12,353 nt of DNA, taken from positions 1 through 12,353 of the forward strand of contig JAHDCM010000048.1 of NCBI GenBank assembly GCA_020629895.1, read 5' to 3'. The translations under genes and the position numbers were made by a program. The stretch comes from Bacteroidota bacterium. Lineage in GTDB: Bacteria; Bacteroidota; Bacteroidia; Chitinophagales; UBA2359. The notes beneath the pieces are model-generated. The model ran no database searches. It had not been told where the DNA came from and was given only the letters and a program-made list of their open reading frames with translations. Positions 6,560-12,353 of this stretch are shown here, piece after piece (position 1 is the first letter of the stretch; the number at the start of each line of letters is the position of its first letter).

Positions 6560-7396
6560 ATGCTTCAACTATATAAAGACACTTGTTTTGAGTGTAGTAA
6601 GTTAATTACCAATAAATATAGTACCTCTTTTAGCTTGGGCATTAAAGCACTTGCCAAGAAATTTCATGATCCTATTTATGGTATCTATGGATTTGTCCGT
6701 TTTGCAGATGAAATTGTTGACACCTTTCACCAATACCCCAAAGAAGAGCTACTTAATAAATTTCGTACAGATACCTATCAGGCGATTGAAGAGCGAATTA
6801 GCTTGAATCCTGTCTTGCAGGCTTTCCAACAAGTAGTACATCAATACAACATAGGGCAAGATTTAATTGATGCCTTTTTGTATAGTATGGAAATGGATTT
6901 GGAAGATCACCGATACAATCCACAGCTTTACGACATTTATATCTATGGCTCGGCAGAAGTGGTCGGTTTGATGTGTTTGAAGGTGTTTTGTGAAGGAGAT
7001 CAACAGGAATATGAACGTTTGGTACATCCAGCGCGAAAGCTAGGAGCTGCTTTTCAAAAGGTGAATTTCCTTCGAGATATGAAAAGTGACTTCGTAGATC
7101 GAGGAAGGGTCTATTTTCCTGGAGTTAGTTTTCACCAATTTAATGATGCTCAAAAAAGACAAATAGAAGCCGATATAGAAGCCGATTTTAAAGAGGCTTA
7201 TGAAGGTATTAGGGAATTGCCCGAAGGAGCTAAATTTGGTGTGTACACGGCCTATCGTTATTACTTGACCTTATTTAGTAAAATAAAAGCTTCTTCTTAT
7301 CAAGAGGTGTTAGGGCATCGCATTCGAGTACCCAACCAACAAAAATTGACCGTTTTGTTTAAATCAATGGTGCGAAATCAGTTTAATTTGTTGTAG
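6560..7396 (+). CDS. crtB: phytoene synthase (squalene/phytoene synthase family)
   Basis: CrtB condenses two geranylgeranyl diphosphates into phytoene, the committed step of C40 carotenoid synthesis. The 278-residue product is typical in length. It carries STSF near residues 21-24, the first Asp-rich Mg2+-binding motif FADEIVD (about 48-54), an acidic MEMDLEDHRY helix (about 109-118) and the second Asp-rich block NFLRDMKSDFVDRGRVYFP (about 168-186). A squalene synthase is the main alternative; the RGRVYFP wording and the crtI partner favour phytoene. It is the last gene of the crtI-crtB unit, closed by a strong hairpin at 7415-7470. No cyclase, hydroxylase or ketolase gene is in the window, so the final pigment depends on genes elsewhere. 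Confidence 0.92.
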   Translation: MLQLYKDTCFECSKLITNKYSTSFSLGIKALAKKFHDPIYGIYGFVRFADEIVDTFHQYPKEELLNKFRTDTYQAIEERISLNPVLQAFQQVVHQYNIGQDLIDAFLYSMEMDLEDHRYNPQLYDIYIYGSAEVVGLMCLKVFCEGDQQEYERLVHPARKLGAAFQKVNFLRDMKSDFVDRGRVYFPGVSFHQFNDAQKRQIEADIEADFKEAYEGIRELPEGAKFGVYTAYRYYLTLFSKIKASSYQEVLGHRIRVPNQQKLTVLFKSMVRNQFNLL

Positions 7397-7414
7397 ACGA
7401 ATAGAAGAACCCAA

Positions 7415-7470
7415 CGTGTATAAAAAAAAGTGCAGTAGCAATTAAGGCTATTGCACTTTTTTTATACACG
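7415..7470. terminator. long hairpin terminator after crtB (probably bidirectional)
   Basis: An almost perfect stem pairs 7415-7439 with 7447-7470 (about 24 bp, one bulged A and one G-T pair), with a 7-base loop. The stem contains an A run (7422-7429) on the left and a T run (7457-7463) on the right, so a U tract follows the GC-rich apical stem on either strand. It begins 18 bp after the crtB stop. Confidence 0.88.
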
Positions 7471-7638
7471 GCAGGCCCAAATCCAACTAAAAAAAACACA
7501 ATTTTGTAATAATTACGTATTTGGTCAAAAAAGCATCCATTTTCTGGTCATATAGCTTCGAAGATCAATTAAAGGAATGATAATTGTGGAATAATATTTT
7601 AGATAAAGCTTGACTAGGTATCAGCGTGTAAAGGCTTG

Positions 7639-7646
7639 TATCTTTT
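7639..7646 (+). promoter_or_regulatory. possible promoter -7 element of the AlbA_2 gene
   Basis: TATCTTTT matches TAnnTTTG at 7 of 8 positions and lies 27 bases before the ATG at 7674. No TTTG stands at the normal distance upstream. The rest of 7471-7638 is AT-rich and shows nothing I can name. Confidence 0.35.
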
Positions 7647-7673
7647 TGGGCATAGTCAACTTTTGATAACATC

Positions 7674-8315
7674 ATGATTGAAGATTTTACCAAAGTTCTC
7701 GAATGGATAGAGGAAGGAGAGGGAAGCAGTATTGAGTTTAAATTGCTGATTAAAGAATCAGAGAAAATAGCACGAACCATTTGTTCGATGGCTAATCATA
7801 AAGGAGGAGTGATTTTGATAGGTGTGTCGGATGATGGAGAAATTGAGGGCGTGAGGCATGAAAGTGATTTTCGACAGCTATTACTAGAAGCTGCAAGAGC
7901 CTGTTGCACACCTCCTATATCAATAGGTATAAAGGTATATGAACAAGGCTTTTTGAGAGTGCTAGGGGTGCATATAGAGGAGAGTACTTTGAAACCACAT
8001 CGAACAATCAGTAAAGATGGCAGTGACCAAGTATATGTGCGAGTAAAAGATAAGTCGATGCCTGCTAGTAAAGAAGTAGAACGACAGTTATTGAACGACG
8101 AATTGGGTACGCAAAAAATAGATCGCCCGTTAGATTCGAAAGAAAAAGGATTGATCGTGTATTTAGAACGCAATGAGCAAATTACCCTGTCTCGATACAT
8201 GCACCTGATGAATCTGTCTAAACGTAGGGCGCGACGCATTTTAGTAAACCTAGTAAAAGAAGGCATTTTACGGGTACATAATGCTTCAGGAGAAGATTTA
8301 TATACACTCAGTTAG
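7674..8315 (+). CDS. AlbA_2 (Schlafen-like) domain protein with C-terminal winged helix
   Basis: The 213-residue product has an N-terminal AlbA_2 domain (about residues 10-135). It shows the typical SSIEFK (18-23) and ICSMANHKGGVILIGVSD (36-53), then GEIEGV, and ends in a VYVRVKDKSMPAS strand. A short helical region at about 150-213 (ITLSRYMHLMNLSKRRARRILVNLVKEG) looks like a helix-turn-helix or winged helix. The family is often annotated as ATP-binding or as a transcriptional regulator. Related Slfn proteins cleave RNA, but I cannot confirm nuclease residues here. It stands alone, with no adjoining defence or toxin genes. The ATG at 7674 begins where family similarity begins. DNA binding is inferred from the C-terminal domain; regulatory targets are unknown. 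Confidence 0.8.
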   Translation: MIEDFTKVLEWIEEGEGSSIEFKLLIKESEKIARTICSMANHKGGVILIGVSDDGEIEGVRHESDFRQLLLEAARACCTPPISIGIKVYEQGFLRVLGVHIEESTLKPHRTISKDGSDQVYVRVKDKSMPASKEVERQLLNDELGTQKIDRPLDSKEKGLIVYLERNEQITLSRYMHLMNLSKRRARRILVNLVKEGILRVHNASGEDLYTLS

Positions 8316-8371
8316 TCGAGAACTAATTTTTGAAATTATGCAAGCTTTTGGCTGTTTTCTTAGGTACAATG

Positions 8372-8403
8372 TTTGGGAGAATTCTAAAAGATGATTATAT
8401 TTG
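8372..8403 (+). promoter_or_regulatory. full-consensus Bacteroidota promoter in the 8316-8631 gap
   Basis: TTTG (8372-8375), a 20-base spacer and TATATTTG (8396-8403) together make the best match to the phylum's TTTG-N19/21-TAnnTTTG promoter in the window. No credible ORF follows until the peroxiredoxin ATG at 8632. It should therefore give that gene a leader of about 220 bases or drive a small RNA. The rest of the 316-bp gap is very AT-rich; besides the two promoters I see no repeats or strong hairpins. Confidence 0.6.
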
Positions 8404-8581
8404 ATAAAGTAATAAAAAGCATAAATTTTAAATGGCAATTGTATGATAAATATAAGCAGTGTTAAATGTGGTATAAATTGTTAATGTAATGCTTTTGTCA
8501 TATTGTTTCTTTGAAATTTTTGTTTTATCCTTATAATGTAAATTTTTATATTATGAGACGTGAAGAATGATAGAAACCTTT

Positions 8582-8589
8582 TATCTTCG
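8582..8589 (+). promoter_or_regulatory. proximal promoter element of the peroxiredoxin gene
   Basis: TATCTTCG matches TAnnTTTG at 7 of 8 positions and is followed by CAC, a common transcript-start context in this phylum. It would give a leader of about 35-40 bases before the ATG at 8632. The upstream TTTG box is not evident. Confidence 0.5.
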
Positions 8590-8631
8590 CACGAAATCAC
8601 TTAACTTTATTTATATTTAAATTAGAATACT

Positions 8632-9108
8632 ATGTCGTTAAAGATTGGAGATAAAGCTCCTGCATTTGAGTTGTTAGATACCGAAAAAAACAAAGTATCA
8701 TTGGCTGATTACAAAGGAAAAAACTTGCTCATCTTGTTTTTTCCACTAGCGTTTACTGGGGTGTGTACTGCCGAATTATGTGCTATAAGAGATGGGATTG
8801 CTGACTATAATAATGTAGATGCTGCTGTCGTAGCTGTTTCAGTAGATTCTATTTTCACACTTGGAAAATTTAAAGCTGAACAACAATTAAATTTTCCCTT
8901 ATTATCTGATTTTAACAAAGAAGCAGCAACCGCTTATGGGGCTATTTATGAAGAGTTTGTTTTGGGGATGAAAGGAGTCGCTAAACGTTCTGCTTTTGTG
9001 GTAGATGGACAAGGAATTATTCAGTATGCAGAAGTATTGGAGAGTGCTGGTGATCTACCTAATTTTGATGCTATTAAAGAAAAATTAGCAGCTATCGCTG
9101 TTGGTTAA
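8632..9108 (+). CDS. peroxiredoxin, AhpE/BCP-like (redoxin domain)
   Basis: This cytosolic thiol peroxidase would reduce H2O2 and organic hydroperoxides. The 158-residue product is a single AhpC/TSA domain. The active-site motif PxxxTxxC is present (P38, T42, peroxidatic C45 in FFPLAFTGVC). The conserved Arg is R119 in KRSAFVVD. A second Cys, C50, lies five residues after C45 in the CTAELC sequence, the spacing of the resolving Cys in BCP/PrxQ enzymes, while the FFPLAFTGVC wording resembles AhpE. There is no other Cys and no signal peptide. The gene is monocistronic with two candidate promoters upstream. No reductase gene is nearby; thioredoxin is the likely electron donor, by family analogy. 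The 9109-9390 gap downstream is AT-rich and I see no terminator or gene in it. Confidence 0.9.
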   Translation: MSLKIGDKAPAFELLDTEKNKVSLADYKGKNLLILFFPLAFTGVCTAELCAIRDGIADYNNVDAAVVAVSVDSIFTLGKFKAEQQLNFPLLSDFNKEAATAYGAIYEEFVLGMKGVAKRSAFVVDGQGIIQYAEVLESAGDLPNFDAIKEKLAAIAVG

Positions 9109-9390
9109 TGATAAGAAAACTATGTACTGTACAGTTATAAAATACTAGCCCTTATTTTATCGAACTAACTGTAAATTAAGATTAAATAAGTATTCGTGCT
9201 ATTGCAAGATCCGTCTACTTATTTTCTCTCGCTTTTTCTTCTGTCTTTTGTGTTGGCAAATGCTTGCACTAACTAGTAAAGCTCATATCACAAGCTTTTT
9301 GTTTTATTAAACTAATTATGTAACTATACTGCCTAATACTTTCAGTAAGGTAAGTCTGAATGTTGGGTAGTGAAAATTAGAAAGCCTCTT

Positions 9391-9840
9391 ATGAATCATC
9401 AGAATCAGACCTTTCAGTATGGTAGCGATTTAAAGCTCCGCTGGAGAGATAGAGATCGTTATGATAAGGTAAATAGTATTAATTACCTTAATTTCCTAGA
9501 ACAAATTCGACACCGATATTTGTCAGATGTCCTAAAGTGGGACTGGGACAATTATGGTATTTTAGTTGAAAAAGTATCTGTACATCACCTTTCTCAATTA
9601 GAATTCGAAGACAAACCGCATATTTCTGTCGCTTGTACGGAAGTTTCAGCAGATCACCTTATTCTTTCTTATAAAATTATCACAAATCGTGATGGAGAGC
9701 AAATACTGGCAACAGTAGCAGAAACAATGTTGGTTGCCTATGAGCCAAAAGAGAAAGTAAAGATGAAATTTGATCAAGCGCATATTGATACACTTATGGA
9801 GTATGAAGGAGAGACGGTTCAAGTAGCACAATCCAACTAG
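9391..9840 (+). CDS. acyl-CoA thioesterase, 4HBT hot-dog fold
   Basis: The product resembles the YbgC/4-hydroxybenzoyl-CoA thioesterase family, small cytosolic hot-dog proteins that hydrolyse acyl-CoA thioesters. The core wording is LKLRWRDRDRYDKVNSINYLNFLEQIRHRYL (split about residues 14-44), equivalent to the family's D-x-D-x-x-x-H-V-N-N-x-x-Y-x-x-F-x-E, with K and S replacing the usual H and second N of HVNN. Later strands (ISVACTEVSADHLILSYKI) fit the fold. I chose the ATG at 9391 (149 residues) over an in-frame GTG at 9370, because the extra seven residues are basic and have no family counterpart. TAAGTCTG at 9351-9358 is a weak candidate promoter element. The substrate is unknown. Confidence 0.78.
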   Translation: MNHQNQTFQYGSDLKLRWRDRDRYDKVNSINYLNFLEQIRHRYLSDVLKWDWDNYGILVEKVSVHHLSQLEFEDKPHISVACTEVSADHLILSYKIITNRDGEQILATVAETMLVAYEPKEKVKMKFDQAHIDTLMEYEGETVQVAQSN

Positions 9841-9915
9841 TTGTTATTTTAGTAATAGTTGCTTGTACGGTACACCAATTAGTGTCAATTTTTAATAAAA
9901 GTTTATTACTAATTT

Positions 9916-9953
9916 AAAGGAGTTTAGGAGTTTTTTCCTAAACTCCTTTTTTT
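9916..9953 (+). terminator. rho-independent terminator after the thioesterase gene
   Basis: A perfect 14-bp stem pairs 9916-9929 with 9936-9949 around a 6-base GTTTTT loop, and continues into a run of T to 9953. It lies 75 bp after the thioesterase stop. The remainder of 9841-10240 (400 bp) is AT-rich with no credible gene. Confidence 0.88.
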
Positions 9954-10112
9954 GTTTCAAAAAAAACAAGAAATATAAGAACTTGCCTATCTCTTGAACC
10001 CTAGTTTAGGCTGTAAGTAGCTAAAATCCCGTTCAGTAATAGCTTTTAGAGTATAAAAAAAAATAGATTGTGACTTTCTTAAATACAAAAGTTCTTGGTG
10101 CCTAAATAAAGA

Positions 10113-10120
10113 TATATTTG
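10113..10120 (+). promoter_or_regulatory. possible promoter -7 element upstream of the MGMT-N-like gene
   Basis: TATATTTG is a perfect TAnnTTTG match, 120 bases before the ATG at 10241. No TTTG is seen at the normal distance, so this is a weak call in AT-rich DNA. Confidence 0.35.
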
Positions 10121-10240
10121 TTAATAAGCTTGTTTTCAGGTATTTATATATCATGGTTTGCGAGGTGAGCTTGCCTATATGATAAGGGAATAAGAATAGA
10201 TGGTATTAAAATTGTCTTATAGAGAGTAAAAATAAAACTA

Positions 10241-10633
10241 ATGCTCATTACTGGAAGAACATACTACTTTTCACCGCTTGGAGTGCTACAAATAGAAACA
10301 ACACCACTTGGCATCTGCTCTATTCAGTTTTCAGATATGTTGAAACTGGCAGTAAACCCGTATCATGCTTACTTGGAAACATGCATTCAGCAAATGAATG
10401 AATTTATAAATGGAAATCGACAACAGTTTGATTTTCCAATAGATGCAGATACACAAATGAAGTGTGGATGTGATGAGCAATTAAAAGAATTATTGTTAAC
10501 TGCATTAAAAAATCAACAAAAATCATTAGAACTGAGGAAGTCATTGAATGGGAATATGCTGTACTTGCTGCCCCGAATAACAAAGCAAACTTTCGAAGAA
10601 GAAATTCCTAAAGCCGCCAAAATGGTTTCCTAA
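10241..10633 (+). CDS. small protein resembling the N-terminal domain of O6-methylguanine-DNA methyltransferase; no catalytic domain
   Basis: Residues 7-70 of this 130-residue product read like the Methyltransf_1N domain of Ada/Ogt enzymes: YYFSPLGVLQIE, then GICSIQF, then an amphipathic YLETCIQQMNEFINGNRQQFDFPID. In the enzymes this is followed by the catalytic domain with PCHRV. Here residues 71-130 are an unrelated Lys/Glu/Leu-rich tail (MKCGCDEQLKELLL..., LRKSLNGNMLYLLPR) with no PCHR. The gene then stops and is closed by a terminator. It therefore cannot be a normal alkyl-Cys acceptor. CGC at 75-77 gives two close Cys of unknown role. It could be a degenerate relic or a repurposed domain. 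The open frame and its own terminator favour an expressed gene. The resemblance was judged by eye. Confidence 0.6.
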   Translation: MLITGRTYYFSPLGVLQIETTPLGICSIQFSDMLKLAVNPYHAYLETCIQQMNEFINGNRQQFDFPIDADTQMKCGCDEQLKELLLTALKNQQKSLELRKSLNGNMLYLLPRITKQTFEEEIPKAAKMVS

Positions 10634-10668
10634 TTAATAATTCACTCTCATTTATAAAAGAAGATAAG

Positions 10669-10700
10669 ACTGCAATTGCAAAATTGCAGTTTTTTTATTT
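10669..10700 (+). terminator. rho-independent terminator of the MGMT-N-like gene
   Basis: A perfect 9-bp stem, ACTGCAATT (10669-10677) with AATTGCAGT (10682-10690), has a 4-base loop and is followed by a T-rich tail to about 10700. It lies 36 bp after the stop codon. Confidence 0.88.
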
Positions 10701-10714
10701 TTCGTCATTCCTAA

Positions 10715-10875
10715 GAGGCTGTCTTGATTTTAGAATTGGAGCTGAAAAAGTCAGATTTTTGGTTCTAATGTAGGCTTTTTTGAGGCACATAGCAGGGCTA
10801 CGTACCGAAAAAAAGGCATAATTAGGGGCGAAAAGATGCTTTTTCTAAGCCTGATTGTAAAATCAAGACAGCCTC
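10715..10875. mobile_element. 161-bp fold-back MITE with perfect terminal inverted repeats and TAA duplication
   Basis: The ends GAGGCTGTCTTGATTTTA (10715-10732) and its exact complement (10858-10875) are flanked by TAA on both sides (10712-10714 and 10876-10878), which fits a 3-bp target duplication. Imperfect pairing continues inward: 10719-10750 with 10839-10871, and more weakly to a small hairpin, TAGC/GCTA, at 10790-10800, the exact centre of the element. The whole element can thus fold on itself. It has no ORF and must be mobilised in trans. GAGGCTGTC-type ends with TNA targets suggest an IS5-group transposase, which is an inference. It sits in the intergenic space between two convergent genes. 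Confidence 0.82.
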
Positions 10876-10960
10876 TAAACAATAAGCAAAGGCATTCTAA
10901 AGTTTATAAACCGTTGGTTTTAAATTTTTCATTCTTTGTTTTTGGTTTTAAGGAAGCAAT

Positions 10961-10997
10961 AGCCAGTTGATACTTTTCAACTGGCTTTATTTTTTTC
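10961..10997. terminator. hairpin at the prmC 3' end
   Basis: A perfect 10-bp stem, AGCCAGTTGA (10961-10970) with TCAACTGGCT (10977-10986), abuts the prmC stop codon. The T-rich tail lies on the plus-strand side (to about 10997), and the minus-strand side has only ATTGCTTCC. It is therefore an imperfect terminator for prmC and a better one for plus-strand read-through across the MITE. The region 10879-10960 is AT-rich with nothing else visible. Confidence 0.55.
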
Positions 10998-11844
10998 CAT
11001 ACAACATTCGATCTTTTCCCTGCATATCCTGTCGCAGTTGTACCGAATGATAGCCTTGCGCTTCGAGTAATGTTTGTGCAGCTTTCCCATACTGCTCATG
11101 AATTTCAAAATACAAACTCCCGCCTTTTTTTAAATGTTGTTGCGCCATTTGAGCAATCGTTTCATAAAATAATAAAGGGCGATCATCTGCTACAAAAAGA
11201 GCCAACTCAGGTTCATATTGCAAGACCTGTGTACTCAACGATGCTTTTTCTTGTTGTGGAATATAAGGAGGGTTGCTAATGATGACATCAAAATCGTTGG
11301 CGAGTCGTTTCCAATCGGCAGGATTAAGTATGTCTAATTGCATAAATTGAATCGGTAGTTGTAAACGAGCAGCATTATTGTTTGCTACTGTCAAGGCTTT
11401 TTCACTGATATCTACTGCCCAAACATCGGAATTAGGTGCTAAATGCTTGATTAATAATGGAATACAACCACTTCCCGTTCCAATGTCAAGTACCTTTACA
11501 CCTGTCTGCTCTCTTTTCAATCGCTCCACTACCCATAAAACCAATTCTTCTGTTTCAGGACGCGGAATTAATACATCAGGTGTAATATGCAAACACAGAT
11601 CATAAAACCAAGCCTCGCCCAATACTTGTTGAATCGGTACACCTTCTTTTAAAAGCGTCAATTTTTGATACACCTCATCCGCCTGCGTCACTTCTAGTAG
11701 CTCTTCTCGATTCAATAATTGCGCTATGCGCGACCAGCCTGTTAGCTGTTCCAAGACCATTTCGGCAATCGTTTGAGCTTCTCTAGCAGTGTATAAATGA
11801 CAAAGTTCTTTGACTAAGTACGTTTTTAAGGCGTGTAATTTCAT
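10987..11844 (-). CDS. prmC: peptide chain release factor N5-glutamine methyltransferase PrmC (HemK)
   Basis: PrmC methylates the GGQ glutamine of release factors RF1 and RF2 using S-adenosylmethionine, in the cytosol. The 285-residue product is full length. It has an N-terminal helical domain (about 1-75) ending in VPIQQVLG, the PDVLIPRPETEELV block (89-102), the SAM-binding motif VLDIGTGSGCI (118-128) and the catalytic ISNPPYIP (189-196), which binds the target glutamine. The late YFEIHEQYG motif is also present. The start is ATG at 11842-11844. The promoter element TAGCTTTG lies just upstream at 11851-11858, which would leave almost no leader. The gene is not in an operon within the window. 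Its 3' side carries the MITE. Confidence 0.95.
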   Translation of the reverse strand: MKLHALKTYLVKELCHLYTAREAQTIAEMVLEQLTGWSRIAQLLNREELLEVTQADEVYQKLTLLKEGVPIQQVLGEAWFYDLCLHITPDVLIPRPETEELVLWVVERLKREQTGVKVLDIGTGSGCIPLLIKHLAPNSDVWAVDISEKALTVANNNAARLQLPIQFMQLDILNPADWKRLANDFDVIISNPPYIPQQEKASLSTQVLQYEPELALFVADDRPLLFYETIAQMAQQHLKKGGSLYFEIHEQYGKAAQTLLEAQGYHSVQLRQDMQGKDRMLYGKK

Positions 11845-11850
11845 TGCTTA

Positions 11851-11858
11851 CAAAGCTA
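11851..11858 (-). promoter_or_regulatory. promoter -7 element of prmC
   Basis: On the minus strand this reads TAGCTTTG, a perfect TAnnTTTG match ending 6 bases before the ATG. A TTTC (one mismatch to TTTG) lies about 20 bases further upstream. The transcript start should fall at or next to the start codon, as for ruvX. Confidence 0.65.
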
Positions 11859-11910
11859 ATAAATTTGAGGTATTTGTGAAAGAGACGCATTTCTCAATTA
11901 GTATATACTT

Positions 11911-12204
11911 GGGCGTGTCCTTTTTTCGCCTCGCCCGTCAATGCGTCCACGCATCGACAGGCACGAGGCGAAAAAAGGTCGGGCTATCCGCTTGTAGTTG
12001 GCTCGTAGAAAAGGTGTTCGGCTACCTTTGCTGGCAGTGTCTTCCTTCGTCAGCCCTGCCAGCAAAAGCCGCACTACCTTTCTACTTCGCCAAGCTACCG
12101 CTACTATCCCTCACGCGGTAAACAATGAGTGAATGAGTGGTTGACTGAATGATTGAATGAATGATTGTAGGGGCGATCCCTTGTGGTCGCCCAATGCTGA
12201 ATGA
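11911..12204 (+). repeat. structured dispersed repeat, copy 2 (candidate ncRNA or non-autonomous element)
   Basis: This is the longer copy of 4521-4746. The shared blocks lie at 11911-11920, 11977-12003, 12034-12045, 12049-12058, 12090-12135 and 12167-12204. The equivalent helices have different sequences but still pair. Hairpin 1 is 11919-11933 with 11964-11978 (15 bp, perfect), topped by a nested stem, ATGCG/CGCAT, at 11941-11954. Helix 2 is 11998-12002 with 12089-12093, plus 12005-12011 with 12079-12085 and GGT/ACC inside. Helix 3 is 12027-12037 with 12056-12066 (11 bp). The terminal GGGCGA/TCGCCC hairpin is 12171-12176 with 12187-12192. It lies upstream of prmC and is read away from it. 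No credible gene is present in 11845-12353. Confidence 0.87.
12126..12165 (+). repeat. TGAN tetranucleotide array inside repeat copy 2
   Basis: There are ten tandem 4-base units of the form TGAN, with one TGGT interruption. Copy 1 has only two units at the same place (4700-4707). A second short array at 12198-12213 has four units against two in copy 1 (4740-4747). These are simple-sequence expansions within an otherwise conserved element. Confidence 0.8.
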
Positions 12205-12211
12205 TTGAATG

Positions 12212-12285
12212 AGGTTGCCGCCAGCGTCATCGCTGGTGCTTGATCCGACTGTAAACAGCCATAGGCTGTTTGCAGTCGTCAACCT
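12212..12285 (+). repeat. two-hairpin palindromic unit closed by an outer stem
   Basis: AGGTTG (12212-12217) can pair with CAACCT (12280-12285). Inside are a 6-bp hairpin, CCAGCG/CGCTGG (12221-12236), and a 15-bp hairpin, 12246-12260 with 12264-12278, loop ATA, one T-G pair. This gives a three-way-junction shape. It directly follows repeat copy 2 and is absent after copy 1. Its compact, GC-rich stems stand out from the surrounding AT-rich DNA. It may be an independent REP-like palindrome. Confidence 0.65.
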
Positions 12286-12353
12286 TATCTTGACTGGGAA
12301 CTAGTTCCTTGTCACTAGTACTTTTTCCATTTTCCACACGTCATCTACTTGAT

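Noticed and set aside
8443..8484. 13-codon open frame (MINISSVKCGINC) after the strong promoter at 8372
   Set aside because: It is too short to distinguish from chance in AT-rich DNA, and no initiation signal is visible.
9370..9390. GTG start for the thioesterase, seven residues longer
   Set aside because: The extra residues are not part of the hot-dog domain, and an ATG is available at 9391.
10634..10986. Possible frameshifted remainder of a methyltransferase catalytic domain after the MGMT-N-like gene
   Set aside because: No PCHR-like motif was seen in any frame. The stretch is a terminator, the MITE and AT-rich DNA.
11810..12121. Open frame of 103 codons on the plus strand across the prmC start and repeat copy 2
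   Set aside because: It runs antisense to prmC, then through the noncoding repeat, and its protein has no recognisable family. The other repeat copy does not preserve the frame.
12126..12213. CRISPR-like spacing of short repeats
   Set aside because: The units are contiguous tetranucleotides without spacers, and no cas genes are present.
12082..12282. Minus-strand open frame of 66 codons in the repeat tail
   Set aside because: It is made of TGAN arrays and hairpins, and copy 1 has different unit counts. Structure explains this region better than coding.

Overview
The window looks like a chromosomal segment of a Bacteroidota bacterium. Three things support this. The DNA is AT-rich and its genes lack Shine-Dalgarno sequences. 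Several genes are preceded by the TAnnTTTG promoter element typical of the phylum. The gene families are also typical: a DGDGD lipoprotein, a LuxE-like acyl-protein synthetase, and a carotenoid crtI-crtB pair. A marine, pigmented Saprospiria-like organism is my best guess, but that rank is a guess. All protein assignments come from reading motifs by eye, not from searches.

Layout, left to right. At 1-777 is the 3' part of a YcaQ-type DNA glycosylase gene (+). It converges on a minus-strand pair, a small lipoprotein followed by hemF (2301-874). Divergent from these is a LuxE-like adenylating enzyme (2346-3338). It converges on the ruvX-def pair (4456-3434, minus). The 4457-4915 gap holds the ruvX promoter, the first copy of a structured repeat, and a probable regulatory region for the crtI-crtB operon (4916-7396). 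That operon ends in a long hairpin terminator. Next come single genes: an AlbA_2/Schlafen-domain regulator, a one-domain peroxiredoxin, a hot-dog thioesterase, and a small protein that looks like the N-terminal domain of an O6-methylguanine-DNA methyltransferase without its catalytic domain. A 161-bp fold-back MITE and prmC (minus) follow. The right end (11845-12353) has no credible gene. It holds the prmC promoter, a larger second copy of the structured repeat, TGAN tetranucleotide arrays and further hairpins.

Most genes are unrelated housekeeping functions: haem synthesis (hemF), N-terminal formyl removal (def), Holliday junction or rRNA processing (ruvX), release-factor methylation (prmC), DNA repair and peroxide defence. 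Only crtI-crtB forms a clear pathway, making phytoene and desaturating it to a coloured carotenoid.

The most interesting signal is the repeat at 4521-4746 and 11911-12204. Blocks of almost identical sequence are joined by helices whose two arms changed together between copies, as expected of a selected RNA or ssDNA structure. Both copies sit about 50 bp behind the promoter of a divergent, apparently leaderless gene. I cannot assign the repeat to a known RNA family from memory.
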